This document shows, piece after piece, positions 31,893 through 39,568 of a stretch of DNA of 42,319 nucleotides (position 1 is its first letter; every line of letters starts with the position of its first letter). Source of the stretch: Planctomycetota bacterium (GTDB lineage Bacteria; Planctomycetota; SZUA-567; H5-PLA8); contig JAHCJK010000027.1 of NCBI GenBank assembly GCA_026184295.1, positions 1-42,319 on the forward strand. The letters run 5' to 3'. The position numbers were made by a program, and so were the translations under genes. The notes beneath the pieces were generated by a model. It did not search any database. It worked only from the letters and a program-made list of their open reading frames with translations, and had not been told where the DNA came from.

Positions 31893-32669
31893 ATGGCCGC
31901 CCGACAAACCGCCCTCGCGCCGATGAACATCATGGTCGTGGACGACGACCCCGCGCTGCGCAGCCTCTTCTCGCAGTACCTGTCCGACGCGGGGCACAAG
32001 ATCGCCGAGGCCGACAACGGCGCCGCGGCGCTGGAATCGATCGCCCGCGCGCCCGTGGACCTGGTGCTGACCGACCTGCGCATGGACGGCGTCTCCGGCA
32101 TCGACGTGCTTAAAGGCGTGCAGGAGAAGCACCCCGAGACCGGCGTGATGCTCATCACCGGGTTCGCGACGCTCGATTCGGCCATGGAAGCGATGCGCCT
32201 GGGCGCCATCGACGTGATCCAGAAGCCGGTGAACCTGGAAGAGTTGGGCAAGAAGATCGACGCGTACATCTCGAAGAAGAAACTCGGCAAGGCGGGCAAG
32301 AGCGGCGAGGCCCAGCCTACCCCGGTCGCGGCCGTGCCCGCGCCGGCGGGCGTGGAAGTTCGCCCCATCGAGCTGCCTCATATGCAACCCGGATCCCCCG
32401 ACGGGCCGGCCGACAGCATCGACCGGATCCTGGACATCCCCGTGACCGCCACCGTGATGATCGGCAAGGCCTCCATGCAGATCTCCGACCTGCTCAAGCT
32501 GGGCCCCGGCACCGTCATCGAACTCCAGAAGGCGGTCGGCGAACCCATGGAACTCCTGATCAACGAGAAGCTGATCGCCTACGGCGAGGTCGTCGTGGTC
32601 AACGACACCTTCGGCCTGCGCGTGACCGGCATCGTCGATCCCAAGCAGCGCATCCAGTCGCTGCGCTGA
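31893..32669 (+). CDS. fliN: Receiver-FliN fusion: CheY-like domain joined to the motor switch protein FliN
   Basis: This 258-residue protein has a full receiver domain (about 11-127): D17-D19 acidic pocket, phosphoacceptor D61 in VLTDLRMDG, T89 and K111 in IQKPV. A Lys then Pro/Ala linker (about 128-170) leads to a complete FliN SpoA domain (about 174-252): SIDRILDIPVTATVMIGKA, LLKLGPGTVIELQKA, GEVVVVNDTFGLRVTGI. FliN normally has a short, disordered N-terminus. The receiver resembles NtrC-type receivers (ATLDSAMEAMRLGAIDVIQKP) more than classical CheY. Phosphorylation would therefore occur on the C ring itself. In Bacillus, cheY lies next to fliY at this locus, so fusion of neighbours is plausible. 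One frame with no internal stop; ribosome site TTGGAG. Confidence 0.93.
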   Translation: MAARQTALAPMNIMVVDDDPALRSLFSQYLSDAGHKIAEADNGAAALESIARAPVDLVLTDLRMDGVSGIDVLKGVQEKHPETGVMLITGFATLDSAMEAMRLGAIDVIQKPVNLEELGKKIDAYISKKKLGKAGKSGEAQPTPVAAVPAPAGVEVRPIELPHMQPGSPDGPADSIDRILDIPVTATVMIGKASMQISDLLKLGPGTVIELQKAVGEPMELLINEKLIAYGEVVVVNDTFGLRVTGIVDPKQRIQSLR

Positions 32670-32701
32670 CGGTCTACGCCTTCGCCGGCAGACGTTCCCC
32701 T

Positions 32702-32720
32702 CGCGCCGCCCGGCGGCGCG
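32702..32720 (+). terminator. GC-rich inverted repeat after receiver-fliN
   Basis: CGCGCCGCC (32702-32710) and GGCGGCGCG (32712-32720) are perfectly complementary around one base, so the folded loop must open by 2-3 pairs. It begins 33 bp after the stop and precedes a new sigma-54 promoter, consistent with an operon boundary. There is no T-tract. Confidence 0.4.
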
Positions 32721-32834
32721 CTCGCGTTGCGCCTTGCCCGCGTAAGCCGGTCCCCTTCCAAGTTCAGCAGGATCACCTGGCAAAAAAATCCTGAGCTGCG
32801 CCGATTTCCGGCAGATTCGGCTGCTTTTTCGAGA

Positions 32835-32850
32835 TGGCATTACGCTTGCT
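32835..32850 (+). promoter_or_regulatory. Sigma-54 promoter of fliO and the export-gate operon
   Basis: TGGCATTACGCTTGCT matches TGGCAYRnnnnTTGCW at all but one position with correct GG/GC spacing. It lies 26 bp upstream of the fliO ATG. ATTTCCGGCAGAT lies just upstream (32804-32816), and a palindrome overlaps its -12 end. Confidence 0.7.
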
Positions 32851-32865
32851 CGGACACTGTCCGAG
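32849..32865. promoter_or_regulatory. 17-bp palindrome overlapping the fliO promoter start region
   Basis: CTCGGACA-C-TGTCCGAG is a perfect 8-1-8 inverted repeat. It starts inside the -12 element and reaches the ribosome site GAGGAGG. The expected transcription start falls within it, so it would act as a DNA operator rather than an RNA hairpin. A bound protein would block sigma-54 polymerase. Confidence 0.5.
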
Positions 32866-32876
32866 GAGGAATACAC

Positions 32877-33482
32877 ATGCGTCTGAATTTCTGGAAACTC
32901 ACGCTCTGCGCACTGCTGCTCGCCCTGGCGATGCCCCGTGCCGCGCGCGCCGAAGATGAGAACGAGATGGTGCTTGCCGGAACGGGCAAGGCCGCGGCGG
33001 CGAAGTCCGGCGCGCCGCTGGCCATGACCACGTCCGAACAGGGCTCGTCGTCCCTGCGGGTCACCGGCACGCTGCTGCTCTTCTTCGGGCTGCTGGGCGG
33101 TGGCGTTCTGATGCTGCGGAGGATGAAAAACGCAACGTCGGGGGGGCGCGAGGCCGCTCCGTCGCTGCAGGTGATGGAACGCCTGTCGCTGGGCCTGAAG
33201 CGCGAACTGCTGATGGTGCGCGCCGGCGAACACGTGCTCGTGCTGGCCGCGCTGAACCAGGACGTGAAGCTGATCGCGTCCATGCCCGCCCCGAACGCCC
33301 CGGCCGCTGCGGCGCCGGCGGCGAGCCCCGCGGGCGAGCCGTCCTTCGAGCAGCTCCTCGGGCGCTTCCAGGTGCACAAGGAACCCGAGGCCGAACGCCC
33401 CGCGAGCGTGGCCGTGCCGAGCAAGATCGACGCGCTCGCCGCCGCCTTCGGCCAGATGTGGCCGTCGGCGAAGGAGCGCTGA
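32877..33482 (+). CDS. fliO: Flagellar export assembly protein FliO
   Basis: This 201-residue protein has a signal-like N-terminus (LTLCALLLALAMPRAARA), a membrane helix (about 61-82; VTGTLLLFFGLLGGGVLML) and the FliO core LQVMERLSLGLKRELLMVRAGEHVLVLA, seen here as LSLGLKRELLMVRAGEHVLV. An Ala/Pro-rich tail follows. FliO helps assemble the FliP ring. ATG 32877 follows GAGGAGG and the sigma-54 promoter; longer in-frame starts upstream would lie before the promoter. fliP begins 3 bp after the stop. Confidence 0.88.
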   Translation: MRLNFWKLTLCALLLALAMPRAARAEDENEMVLAGTGKAAAAKSGAPLAMTTSEQGSSSLRVTGTLLLFFGLLGGGVLMLRRMKNATSGGREAAPSLQVMERLSLGLKRELLMVRAGEHVLVLAALNQDVKLIASMPAPNAPAAAAPAASPAGEPSFEQLLGRFQVHKEPEAERPASVAVPSKIDALAAAFGQMWPSAKER

Positions 33483-33485
33483 TCC

Positions 33486-34256
33486 ATGGTCCGCGCGCGC
33501 ATCCTGGCCGCCTTCTTCGCCGCGAGCATGGCGCTGTCCCTGATGGGGGCGCGCGCCCACGCGGAAGACGAAGACCGCACGCCGAAGATCGAGATCAACT
33601 TCGGCGAAGAAGGCGGCAAGCGCTCCACCTGGAGCACGTCGATCAAGGTCGTCGTCATGATGACCCTGATCTCGATCGCGCCCGCGCTGCTGATCCTGAC
33701 CACCTCGTTCACGCGCACGATCATCGTCCTGGGTTTCATGCGCCACGCGCTCTCGACCCAGCAGCTCCCGCCGAACATCGTGCTGATCGGCCTCTCGCTC
33801 TTCCTGACCATGTTCATCATGACGCCGGTCTGGAACCGCATCTACGAGGATGCCTACGTGCCGTACCAGAAGGGCGACCTGACCGAGAAGGAAGCGATGG
33901 AGCGCGCCGCGAAGCCGATCCGCACCTTCATGGGGCACAACACGCGCAAGAAAGACCTGGCGCTCTTCCTGGAACTCTCGCGCACGCCGCAGCCGGAGAC
34001 CTTCGACGACGTGCCCTCCACGGTGCTCGCGCCGGCCTTCGTCATCAGCGAACTGCGCACGGCCTTCCAGATGGGCTTCCTGATCTTTCTGCCGTTCATC
34101 ATCATCGACCTGGTGGTCGCTTCGACGCTGATGTCGCTGGGCATGGTGATGCTGCCGCCGGCGATGATCTCGCTGCCGCTCAAGATTCTGCTCTTCGTGC
34201 TGGCCGACGGCTGGCGCCTGCTCGTGCAGGCCATCGTCACGTCCTTCGTCACCTGA
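33486..34256 (+). CDS. fliP: Flagellar export gate protein FliP
   Basis: This 256-residue protein has a signal peptide (about 1-26, ending ARAHA), then the FliP core: VVMMTLISIAPALLILTTSF, FTRTIIVLGFMRHALSTQQ, LSLFLTMFIMTPVW. The C-terminal part has FVISELRTAFQMGFLIFLPF and MLPPAMISLPLKILLFVLAD. FliP forms the pentameric gate with FliQ and FliR. It follows fliO closely and precedes fliQ by 14 bp. Length and motifs are typical. Confidence 0.97.
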   Translation: MVRARILAAFFAASMALSLMGARAHAEDEDRTPKIEINFGEEGGKRSTWSTSIKVVVMMTLISIAPALLILTTSFTRTIIVLGFMRHALSTQQLPPNIVLIGLSLFLTMFIMTPVWNRIYEDAYVPYQKGDLTEKEAMERAAKPIRTFMGHNTRKKDLALFLELSRTPQPETFDDVPSTVLAPAFVISELRTAFQMGFLIFLPFIIIDLVVASTLMSLGMVMLPPAMISLPLKILLFVLADGWRLLVQAIVTSFVT

Positions 34257-34270
34257 ACCGGAACACGCCG

Positions 34271-34540
34271 ATGAACAGCGCCGTTCTGCTCGAAGTCTTC
34301 TCCATCGCCGGCCTGGTGGCCCTCAAGGTCGCCGCGCCGATCCTGATCACCGCGCTGGCGATCGGGCTGCTGGTTAGCCTCTTCCAGGCGCTGACGCAGA
34401 TCAACGAGAGCACGCTCGCGTTCCTGCCCAAGGTCCTGGCGCTGGCCCTGGTCGGATGGCTGGCCATGCCCTGGCTGGTGCAGGTGATGGTCACGTTCAC
34501 CGTGCGCATGCTCTCGATGGCCAGCGAGGCCGCGCGATGA
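34271..34540 (+). CDS. fliQ: Flagellar export gate protein FliQ
   Basis: This 89-residue protein has two membrane helices and the FliQ pattern KVAAPILITALAIGLLVSLF, FQALTQINESTLAFLPK and MVTFTVRML. FliQ surrounds the FliP-FliR gate. The ATG at 34271 lies 14 bp after fliP. Its last codons overlap the fliR start in an ATGA junction. Length is exactly as expected for the family. Confidence 0.96.
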   Translation: MNSAVLLEVFSIAGLVALKVAAPILITALAIGLLVSLFQALTQINESTLAFLPKVLALALVGWLAMPWLVQVMVTFTVRMLSMASEAAR

Positions 34541-35301
34541 TCGACCTCGCCCCCGAAACCGTCGTGCCGTACGGCGTCGTGGTGACCCGCGTGAGCGGCA
34601 TCATGGCGGCCGCGCCGGCCTTTTCGAGCGTGAACGTGCCGATGAAGGTGCGCGTCTTCACCGCGCTGGCGCTGACGTTTTTCCTGACGCCCATCGTGAG
34701 GCGCCACGCCGAGCCCCGGAGCGACGAGATCCTGACCGTGCTGGTCATGGAATTCTGCGCCGGCCTGGCCATCGGGCTTGCGTTCCGCTGGACGCTCTCG
34801 GCCATGTCCGTCGCCGGCGAACTGATGGGCCTGCAGATGGGCCTGGGCATCGCCTCGACCCTGGACCCCATGGCGGGCAGCAACGCGCTCTTTACCGACG
34901 CCTGGCTGGCGCTCACCTACACCGTCGTATTCCTTTCGCTGAACGGGCACCACGAAGTGATCCGCGCGCTGACGGCCAGCTACACGGTGCTGCCGGCGGG
35001 GCAGCCCGCGGCGGCGCTCTCCTCGCCCGAGACGCTGGTGCAGCAGACCGGGCAGATCTTCATCGTCGGGCTGCGCATCGCGGCGGGGATGATGATCCCG
35101 CTGATGCTGGTCACGCTGGCGATGGCGCTGGTCTCGCGCGCCTTCCCGCAGGCCAACGTCTTCGCGATCAGCTACACGGTGACCCTGATTCTCGGGCTGG
35201 TGCTGCTGGCCGGCTCGTCCGAAACGATCCGCCGCGCGGTGATCCACGGGATCTCCGACGGCCTCCGCAACGCATCGCAGCTTATCGTAGCAGCGCAGTA
35301 A
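34537..35301 (+). CDS. fliR: Flagellar export gate protein FliR
   Basis: This 254-residue, multi-spanning protein carries the FliR core: VTRVSGIMAAAPAFSSVNVP, FCAGLAIGLAFRWTLSAMSV and GLQMGLGIASTLDPMAG. C-terminal segments VGLRIAAGMMIPLMLVTLAM and RAFPQANVF are also typical. FliR caps the FliP pentamer and contacts FlhB. The start overlaps fliQ. flhB begins 21 bp after the stop. Confidence 0.96.
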   Translation: MIDLAPETVVPYGVVVTRVSGIMAAAPAFSSVNVPMKVRVFTALALTFFLTPIVRRHAEPRSDEILTVLVMEFCAGLAIGLAFRWTLSAMSVAGELMGLQMGLGIASTLDPMAGSNALFTDAWLALTYTVVFLSLNGHHEVIRALTASYTVLPAGQPAAALSSPETLVQQTGQIFIVGLRIAAGMMIPLMLVTLAMALVSRAFPQANVFAISYTVTLILGLVLLAGSSETIRRAVIHGISDGLRNASQLIVAAQ

Positions 35302-35322
35302 CGCCAAACACGGGGTGGCACG

Positions 35323-36426
35323 GTGGCCGAACAGGACGAAGAAAGCAAAACAGAACCGGCATCCCCGCGGCGCCGCGAAGAGGCCCGCAAGGAAGGCCGC
35401 GTCGCGCGCTCGCAGGACCTGGGCGCGGCGCTCTCGGTGCTCGGCGGGCTGATCGCGATCTCCGCGGCCGGCCCGCACCTCGTCGGCGGCATCCTGGAAC
35501 TCTTCACCGGCACGCTCCCGCAGCTCGGCACGTGGAACGCCAGCGCGGAGTCGGTCAAGCAGGTGCTGGCGCAGGCCGGCGGGAGCATCGGGCTGGCCAT
35601 GATCGGGCTGATGCTGATCGTGCTCGTCATCGGCGTCGGCGGCACCGTCGCGCAGGTCGGCTGGAACCTGAACAGCCAGCTCCTCTCGCCCAAGTGGGAA
35701 CGCATCGATCCGATGCAGGGCTTCCAGCGCCTCTTCAGCATGCAGTCGGTGGGCAGCCTGGTCGCGGGCTGCCTGAAGCTGGGCGCGATCGCGCTCACGG
35801 CGTACCTCTTCATCCATCCCCTGCTGCCCGAATTCCCGCAGATGGCGCAGTTGAGCGTGCGCGAGATTCTCCCGCGCGCGACGGGGCTGATGGCCTCGAT
35901 GGGCTGGCGCATCGTCCTGGCCATGCTGGCCATCGGCGCGGCCGACTACATCTTCCAGTGGTGGCGGCTGGAAAAGAGCCTGCGCATGACCAAGCAGGAG
36001 GTGAAGGAAGAGAACAAGGACCAGGAAGGCGATCCGCACATCAAGTCGAAGGTGAAGTCGATCCAGCGCCAGATGGCCATGCGCCGGATGATGAACGACG
36101 TGCCGAAGGCGACGGTGGTGATCACCAACCCGACGCACGTCGCGGTCGCGCTGCGCTACGAGCCCGAGTCGATGGCCGCGCCGGTCGTCGTCGCCATGGG
36201 CGAACGCCTGGTCGCGCAGCGCATCAAGGCGCGCGCGCGCGACCTGGACATCCCCGTCATCGAAGAACCGCCGCTGGCCCGCGCGATGCTCCGCGCGTCC
36301 ACGGTGGGCCGCGAGATTCCCCCGGCCTTCTACCGCGCCGTCGCGCAGGTCATGGCCCTGGTGATGCGCAACCGCCGCGGCCCGCGCCCGCAGCCGCTGG
36401 CAGGCCTTAGCGGAGGCCTGGCCTGA
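35323..36426 (+). CDS. flhB: Flagellar export switch protein FlhB
   Basis: This 367-residue protein has four membrane segments in the N-terminal half and an autocleaving cytoplasmic domain with N269-P270-T271-H272 (VVITNPTHVAVAL). The N-terminus has EPASPRRREEARKEGRVARS, the usual FlhB opening. Cleavage between Asn and Pro, guided by FliK, switches export from hook to filament. The C-terminal IEEPPLARAML is typical. The start is GTG; the stop shares one base with the flhA start. Confidence 0.97.
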   Translation: MAEQDEESKTEPASPRRREEARKEGRVARSQDLGAALSVLGGLIAISAAGPHLVGGILELFTGTLPQLGTWNASAESVKQVLAQAGGSIGLAMIGLMLIVLVIGVGGTVAQVGWNLNSQLLSPKWERIDPMQGFQRLFSMQSVGSLVAGCLKLGAIALTAYLFIHPLLPEFPQMAQLSVREILPRATGLMASMGWRIVLAMLAIGAADYIFQWWRLEKSLRMTKQEVKEENKDQEGDPHIKSKVKSIQRQMAMRRMMNDVPKATVVITNPTHVAVALRYEPESMAAPVVVAMGERLVAQRIKARARDLDIPVIEEPPLARAMLRASTVGREIPPAFYRAVAQVMALVMRNRRGPRPQPLAGLSGGLA

Positions 36427-38612
36427 TGAACAAAGCCGCCGCTTCGCCCGGTCCCGTGCCCGCGCTCGCCGCCCCCGGCGGCGGCGGCGACCTGCGCGCG
36501 CTGACCAAGTTCGCCGACGTCGGCCTGGCCATGGGCGTCGTGGGCGTGATCGTGGTGCTGGTGATCCCGGTGCCCACGACGATCCTGGACCTGCTGCTCT
36601 GCTGCCAGCTTGCGCTCTCGCTTGCGGTCCTGATGGGCACGCTCTACTGCAACGAACCGCTCGAGATGGCCGGCTTCCCCGCCCTGCTGCTCTTCCTGAC
36701 CCTGCTGCGGCTGGGCCTGAACGTGGCTTCCTCGCGCCTGATCCTGCTCCAGGCCGACGCGGGGCACGTGATCCAGGCCTTCGGCGACTTCGTCGTCGGC
36801 GGCAACTACGTGGTCGGCTTCGCGATCTTCCTCGTGCTGATCGTGATCCAGTTCGTGGTGATCACCAAAGGCGCCGGGCGCGTGGCGGAAGTCGCCGCGC
36901 GCTTCACCCTCGACGCGATGCCCGGCAAGCAGATGGCCATCGACGCGGACCTGAACGCCGGGGTCATCGACGAGACCCAGGCGCGCGAGCGCCGCCGCAA
37001 GATCGAACGCGAAGCGAACTTCTTCGGGTCGATGGACGGCGCGAGCAAGTTCGTGCGCGGCGACGCGGTGGCGGCGCTGATCATCGCCGCGATCAACGTG
37101 ATGGGCGGCCTGGCCATCGGCGTCATGCAGCACAACATGGAACTGGGCGAGGCGCTGAAGCGCTACACCCTGCTGACCATCGGCGACGGCCTGGTGACCC
37201 AGATTCCCGCGCTGCTGATCTCCACCGCCGCCGGCGTGCTCGTCACGCGCGGCAGCTCCGACCTGAACCTCGGCCAGGACCTCAGCCGCCAGCTCCTGCT
37301 CAAGCACCGCCCGATCATGATCTCGGCGGTCTTCCTGATGCTCTGCGCGCTGGTGCCCGGCCTGCCCACGATCCCCTTCCTGGTGCTCGGCGGCCTGCTC
37401 TTCTTCGTCGCGCAGGTGGTGCGCAAGCGCACCGCCGAAGACGCCGCCGCCGAAGCCGCGGCCCAGGCCCAAAGCCAGGGCCAGGCCGGCGCGCGGGACA
37501 AGAAGAAGGAAGTCGCCGAGAGCCTGGCGAAGATGGAATCGCTGGAACTGGAACTCGGCGCGAGCCTGATCTCGCTGGTGGACGGAGGCGGCCGCCACGA
37601 CGTGCTCGCGCGCATCGCCCAGATCCGCAGCCGCATGGCCGCCGACCTCGGCACCATCGTCCCCGCCGTGCGCATCTGCGACAACCTGCAGCTCCTGCCG
37701 CGCCGCTACCGCCTGCGGGTCCGCGGCGCGCCGGTGGCGGAAGGCGAACTCCACCCCGACCGCCTGCTGGCCATCAACCCGGGCAACGCGCGCGAAGGCC
37801 TGCAGGGCACCGCGACCAAGGATCCGGCCTTCGGCCTGCCGGCGGTCTGGATCGCCGCCGACCAGCGCAGCCGCGCGGAGGCCTTCGGGTACACGGTCGT
37901 CGAGGCGCCCTCGGTGCTGACGACGCATCTTCAGGAAGTGCTCCGCGCCCACGCCGCCGACCTGCTCTCGCGCCAGGACGTCCAGGCGATGGTGGACCGC
38001 GTCAAGGAGACCGATCCGGCGGTGGTGAAGGACGTCGTACCGAACCTGATCGGGCTGCCGGTGCTCCACCGCGTGCTCCAGGGCCTTCTGCGCGAACGCG
38101 TGCCCGTCCGCGACCTCATCACGATTCTCGAGACTCTGGGCGACCTGGCCGGCACGCAGCGCAGTGTCGAAGCCCTGGTCGAACACGTGCGCGTCTCGCT
38201 GGCGCCGGCCTTCGTGCGCACGCTGGAAGACGCGCAGGGCAAGCTGGCCACCGTCGCCTTCGACCCGGCGCTCGAATCGCGCTTGCTCCAGTCGGTGGTG
38301 CAGACCGACCGCGGGCCGCAGTTGGTGCTGACGCCCTTCCAGGTGCCGAAGCTGCTCAAGGCCGTCGAAGACCGGCACGCGGAACACAGCAAGCGCCGCC
38401 GCAACGTCGCGCTGATCTGCTCCGCGGCCATCCGCCCGCACCTGCGCCGGCTGCTGGAACGCAGCCTGCCCAAGGTCGCGGTGCTCTCGTATCTGGAAAT
38501 CCCGCGCGGCACGCAGCTCGAGATTCTCGCGCAGATCGGCGCCGACGCGCTGGGCGACGACGCGGGCGGCATCTTCGGCGCCCGGCCGCAGAAGGAAGGC
38601 GTCAAGGCGTAG
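36426..38612 (+). CDS. flhA: Flagellar export gate protein FlhA
   Basis: This 728-residue protein has an N-terminal half with about eight membrane helices (LLCCQLALSLAVLMGTLY; LRLGLNVASSRLILLQ) and the conserved FHIPEP loop region (KGAGRVAEVAARFTLDAMPG, GKQMAIDADLNAG). The C-terminal half (after ~350) is the cytoplasmic ring that docks chaperones; an Ala/Gln-rich linker around 342-362 separates the two. FlhA forms the nonameric export ring. It overlaps flhB by one base (TGATG). Both halves are intact with no unusual change seen. Confidence 0.97.
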   Translation: MNKAAASPGPVPALAAPGGGGDLRALTKFADVGLAMGVVGVIVVLVIPVPTTILDLLLCCQLALSLAVLMGTLYCNEPLEMAGFPALLLFLTLLRLGLNVASSRLILLQADAGHVIQAFGDFVVGGNYVVGFAIFLVLIVIQFVVITKGAGRVAEVAARFTLDAMPGKQMAIDADLNAGVIDETQARERRRKIEREANFFGSMDGASKFVRGDAVAALIIAAINVMGGLAIGVMQHNMELGEALKRYTLLTIGDGLVTQIPALLISTAAGVLVTRGSSDLNLGQDLSRQLLLKHRPIMISAVFLMLCALVPGLPTIPFLVLGGLLFFVAQVVRKRTAEDAAAEAAAQAQSQGQAGARDKKKEVAESLAKMESLELELGASLISLVDGGGRHDVLARIAQIRSRMAADLGTIVPAVRICDNLQLLPRRYRLRVRGAPVAEGELHPDRLLAINPGNAREGLQGTATKDPAFGLPAVWIAADQRSRAEAFGYTVVEAPSVLTTHLQEVLRAHAADLLSRQDVQAMVDRVKETDPAVVKDVVPNLIGLPVLHRVLQGLLRERVPVRDLITILETLGDLAGTQRSVEALVEHVRVSLAPAFVRTLEDAQGKLATVAFDPALESRLLQSVVQTDRGPQLVLTPFQVPKLLKAVEDRHAEHSKRRRNVALICSAAIRPHLRRLLERSLPKVAVLSYLEIPRGTQLEILAQIGADALGDDAGGIFGARPQKEGVKA

Positions 38613-38653
38613 CGCGAACCTCGTGATTCGAATTCGAGGGAGGCAGGTGGACC

Positions 38654-39544
38654 GTGAAAATCAAGACGTACCAGGCAGGTTCGATGGTGGAACTCTTCGA
38701 CCAGGCCCGCGAGGACCTGGGGCCGTCGGCGGTGATCCTGTGGGTGCGCCGCGTGGCGGACGAACGCGCCTTCGGCAAGCATCTCTTCGAAGGCGCCGCC
38801 GCCGTCGATCTGGACAACGCCCCGGAAGCGTCGGCCGAGTCCGCGCGGCCCGAACCGGCGCGCCCCGCGCCCGCGCCGCGCGAGGAGCCCCGTACGGTCC
38901 GCGCGATCGTGGCCGACGCCCCCGTGCAGGCGCCCTCGCCGGCGCAAAGCGCCCGCGGGCCGCGCCGCCTGCCGGAGACGCTGGTCACGCGCACGGATGC
39001 GAGCATTCACTGCATGGTGGGTGCAACAAATTCGGGGAAGACGCTGAGTGCGGCAAAATTTGCCGTGTTGCTGCGCGAGCGGGTGAAGCTGCCCGTGGGC
39101 ATCCTTTCCATCGACGCGTCGAACCTGCGCGGCAACGCCAACTTGCAGAAGTTCGCCGCGAAAGAAGGGTTCCCGTTCGCCACGGCGCGAACGGCCTCCG
39201 AGTTGCTTGAACACATCCGGGCGTGGGACGAGCGCGGCCCAGTCGTGCTGGATACTCCCGGGGTGAGACCGCAAGAGGTTCGCGCGATGGCCCAGATTCT
39301 GAACGTGCTGAAGAAGGCCGGCTACGCGGTCGCGGTGCACCTGGCCGTGCGCGTGGACGAAAACCCCGGCGCCTGCCTGCGCGCGCTCAACGATTTTGTA
39401 GGCCTCGGGTTCGACGACGTCATTCCCATCGGGCTGGGCGACGCGAACTCGAACATTCCGCTGCTGGAAATGAAGGCATGGGGCGCGCGCCTGCTGAACC
39501 TGGAAGCGCCCGCAACGCAACCGGCCGGATCGCCCTCGCGGTAA
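38654..39544 (+). CDS. flhF: FlhF-like SRP-type GTPase with degenerate nucleotide motifs
   Basis: This 296-residue protein opens with the FlhF B domain (KIKTYQAGSMVELFDQARED, then LGPSAVILWVRRV). A Pro/Ala/Glu linker (about 55-105) leads to a G domain with P-loop GATNSGKT (123-130), IDASNLRGNANLQKFA and DTPGVRP (200-206, DTAGR in relatives). The guanine-specificity motif TKLD is missing: the matching stretch reads PIGLGDAN (258-265). The G domain is also short. FlhF marks the pole and number of flagella in many species. Its place between flhA and flhG is standard, so it is FlhF by position and B domain, but GTP binding or hydrolysis may be altered. GTG start after GGGAGG. Confidence 0.85.
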   Translation: MKIKTYQAGSMVELFDQAREDLGPSAVILWVRRVADERAFGKHLFEGAAAVDLDNAPEASAESARPEPARPAPAPREEPRTVRAIVADAPVQAPSPAQSARGPRRLPETLVTRTDASIHCMVGATNSGKTLSAAKFAVLLRERVKLPVGILSIDASNLRGNANLQKFAAKEGFPFATARTASELLEHIRAWDERGPVVLDTPGVRPQEVRAMAQILNVLKKAGYAVAVHLAVRVDENPGACLRALNDFVGLGFDDVIPIGLGDANSNIPLLEMKAWGARLLNLEAPATQPAGSPSR

Positions 39545-39568
39545 CGGCTCGAGATAGGAAGGCATGAC

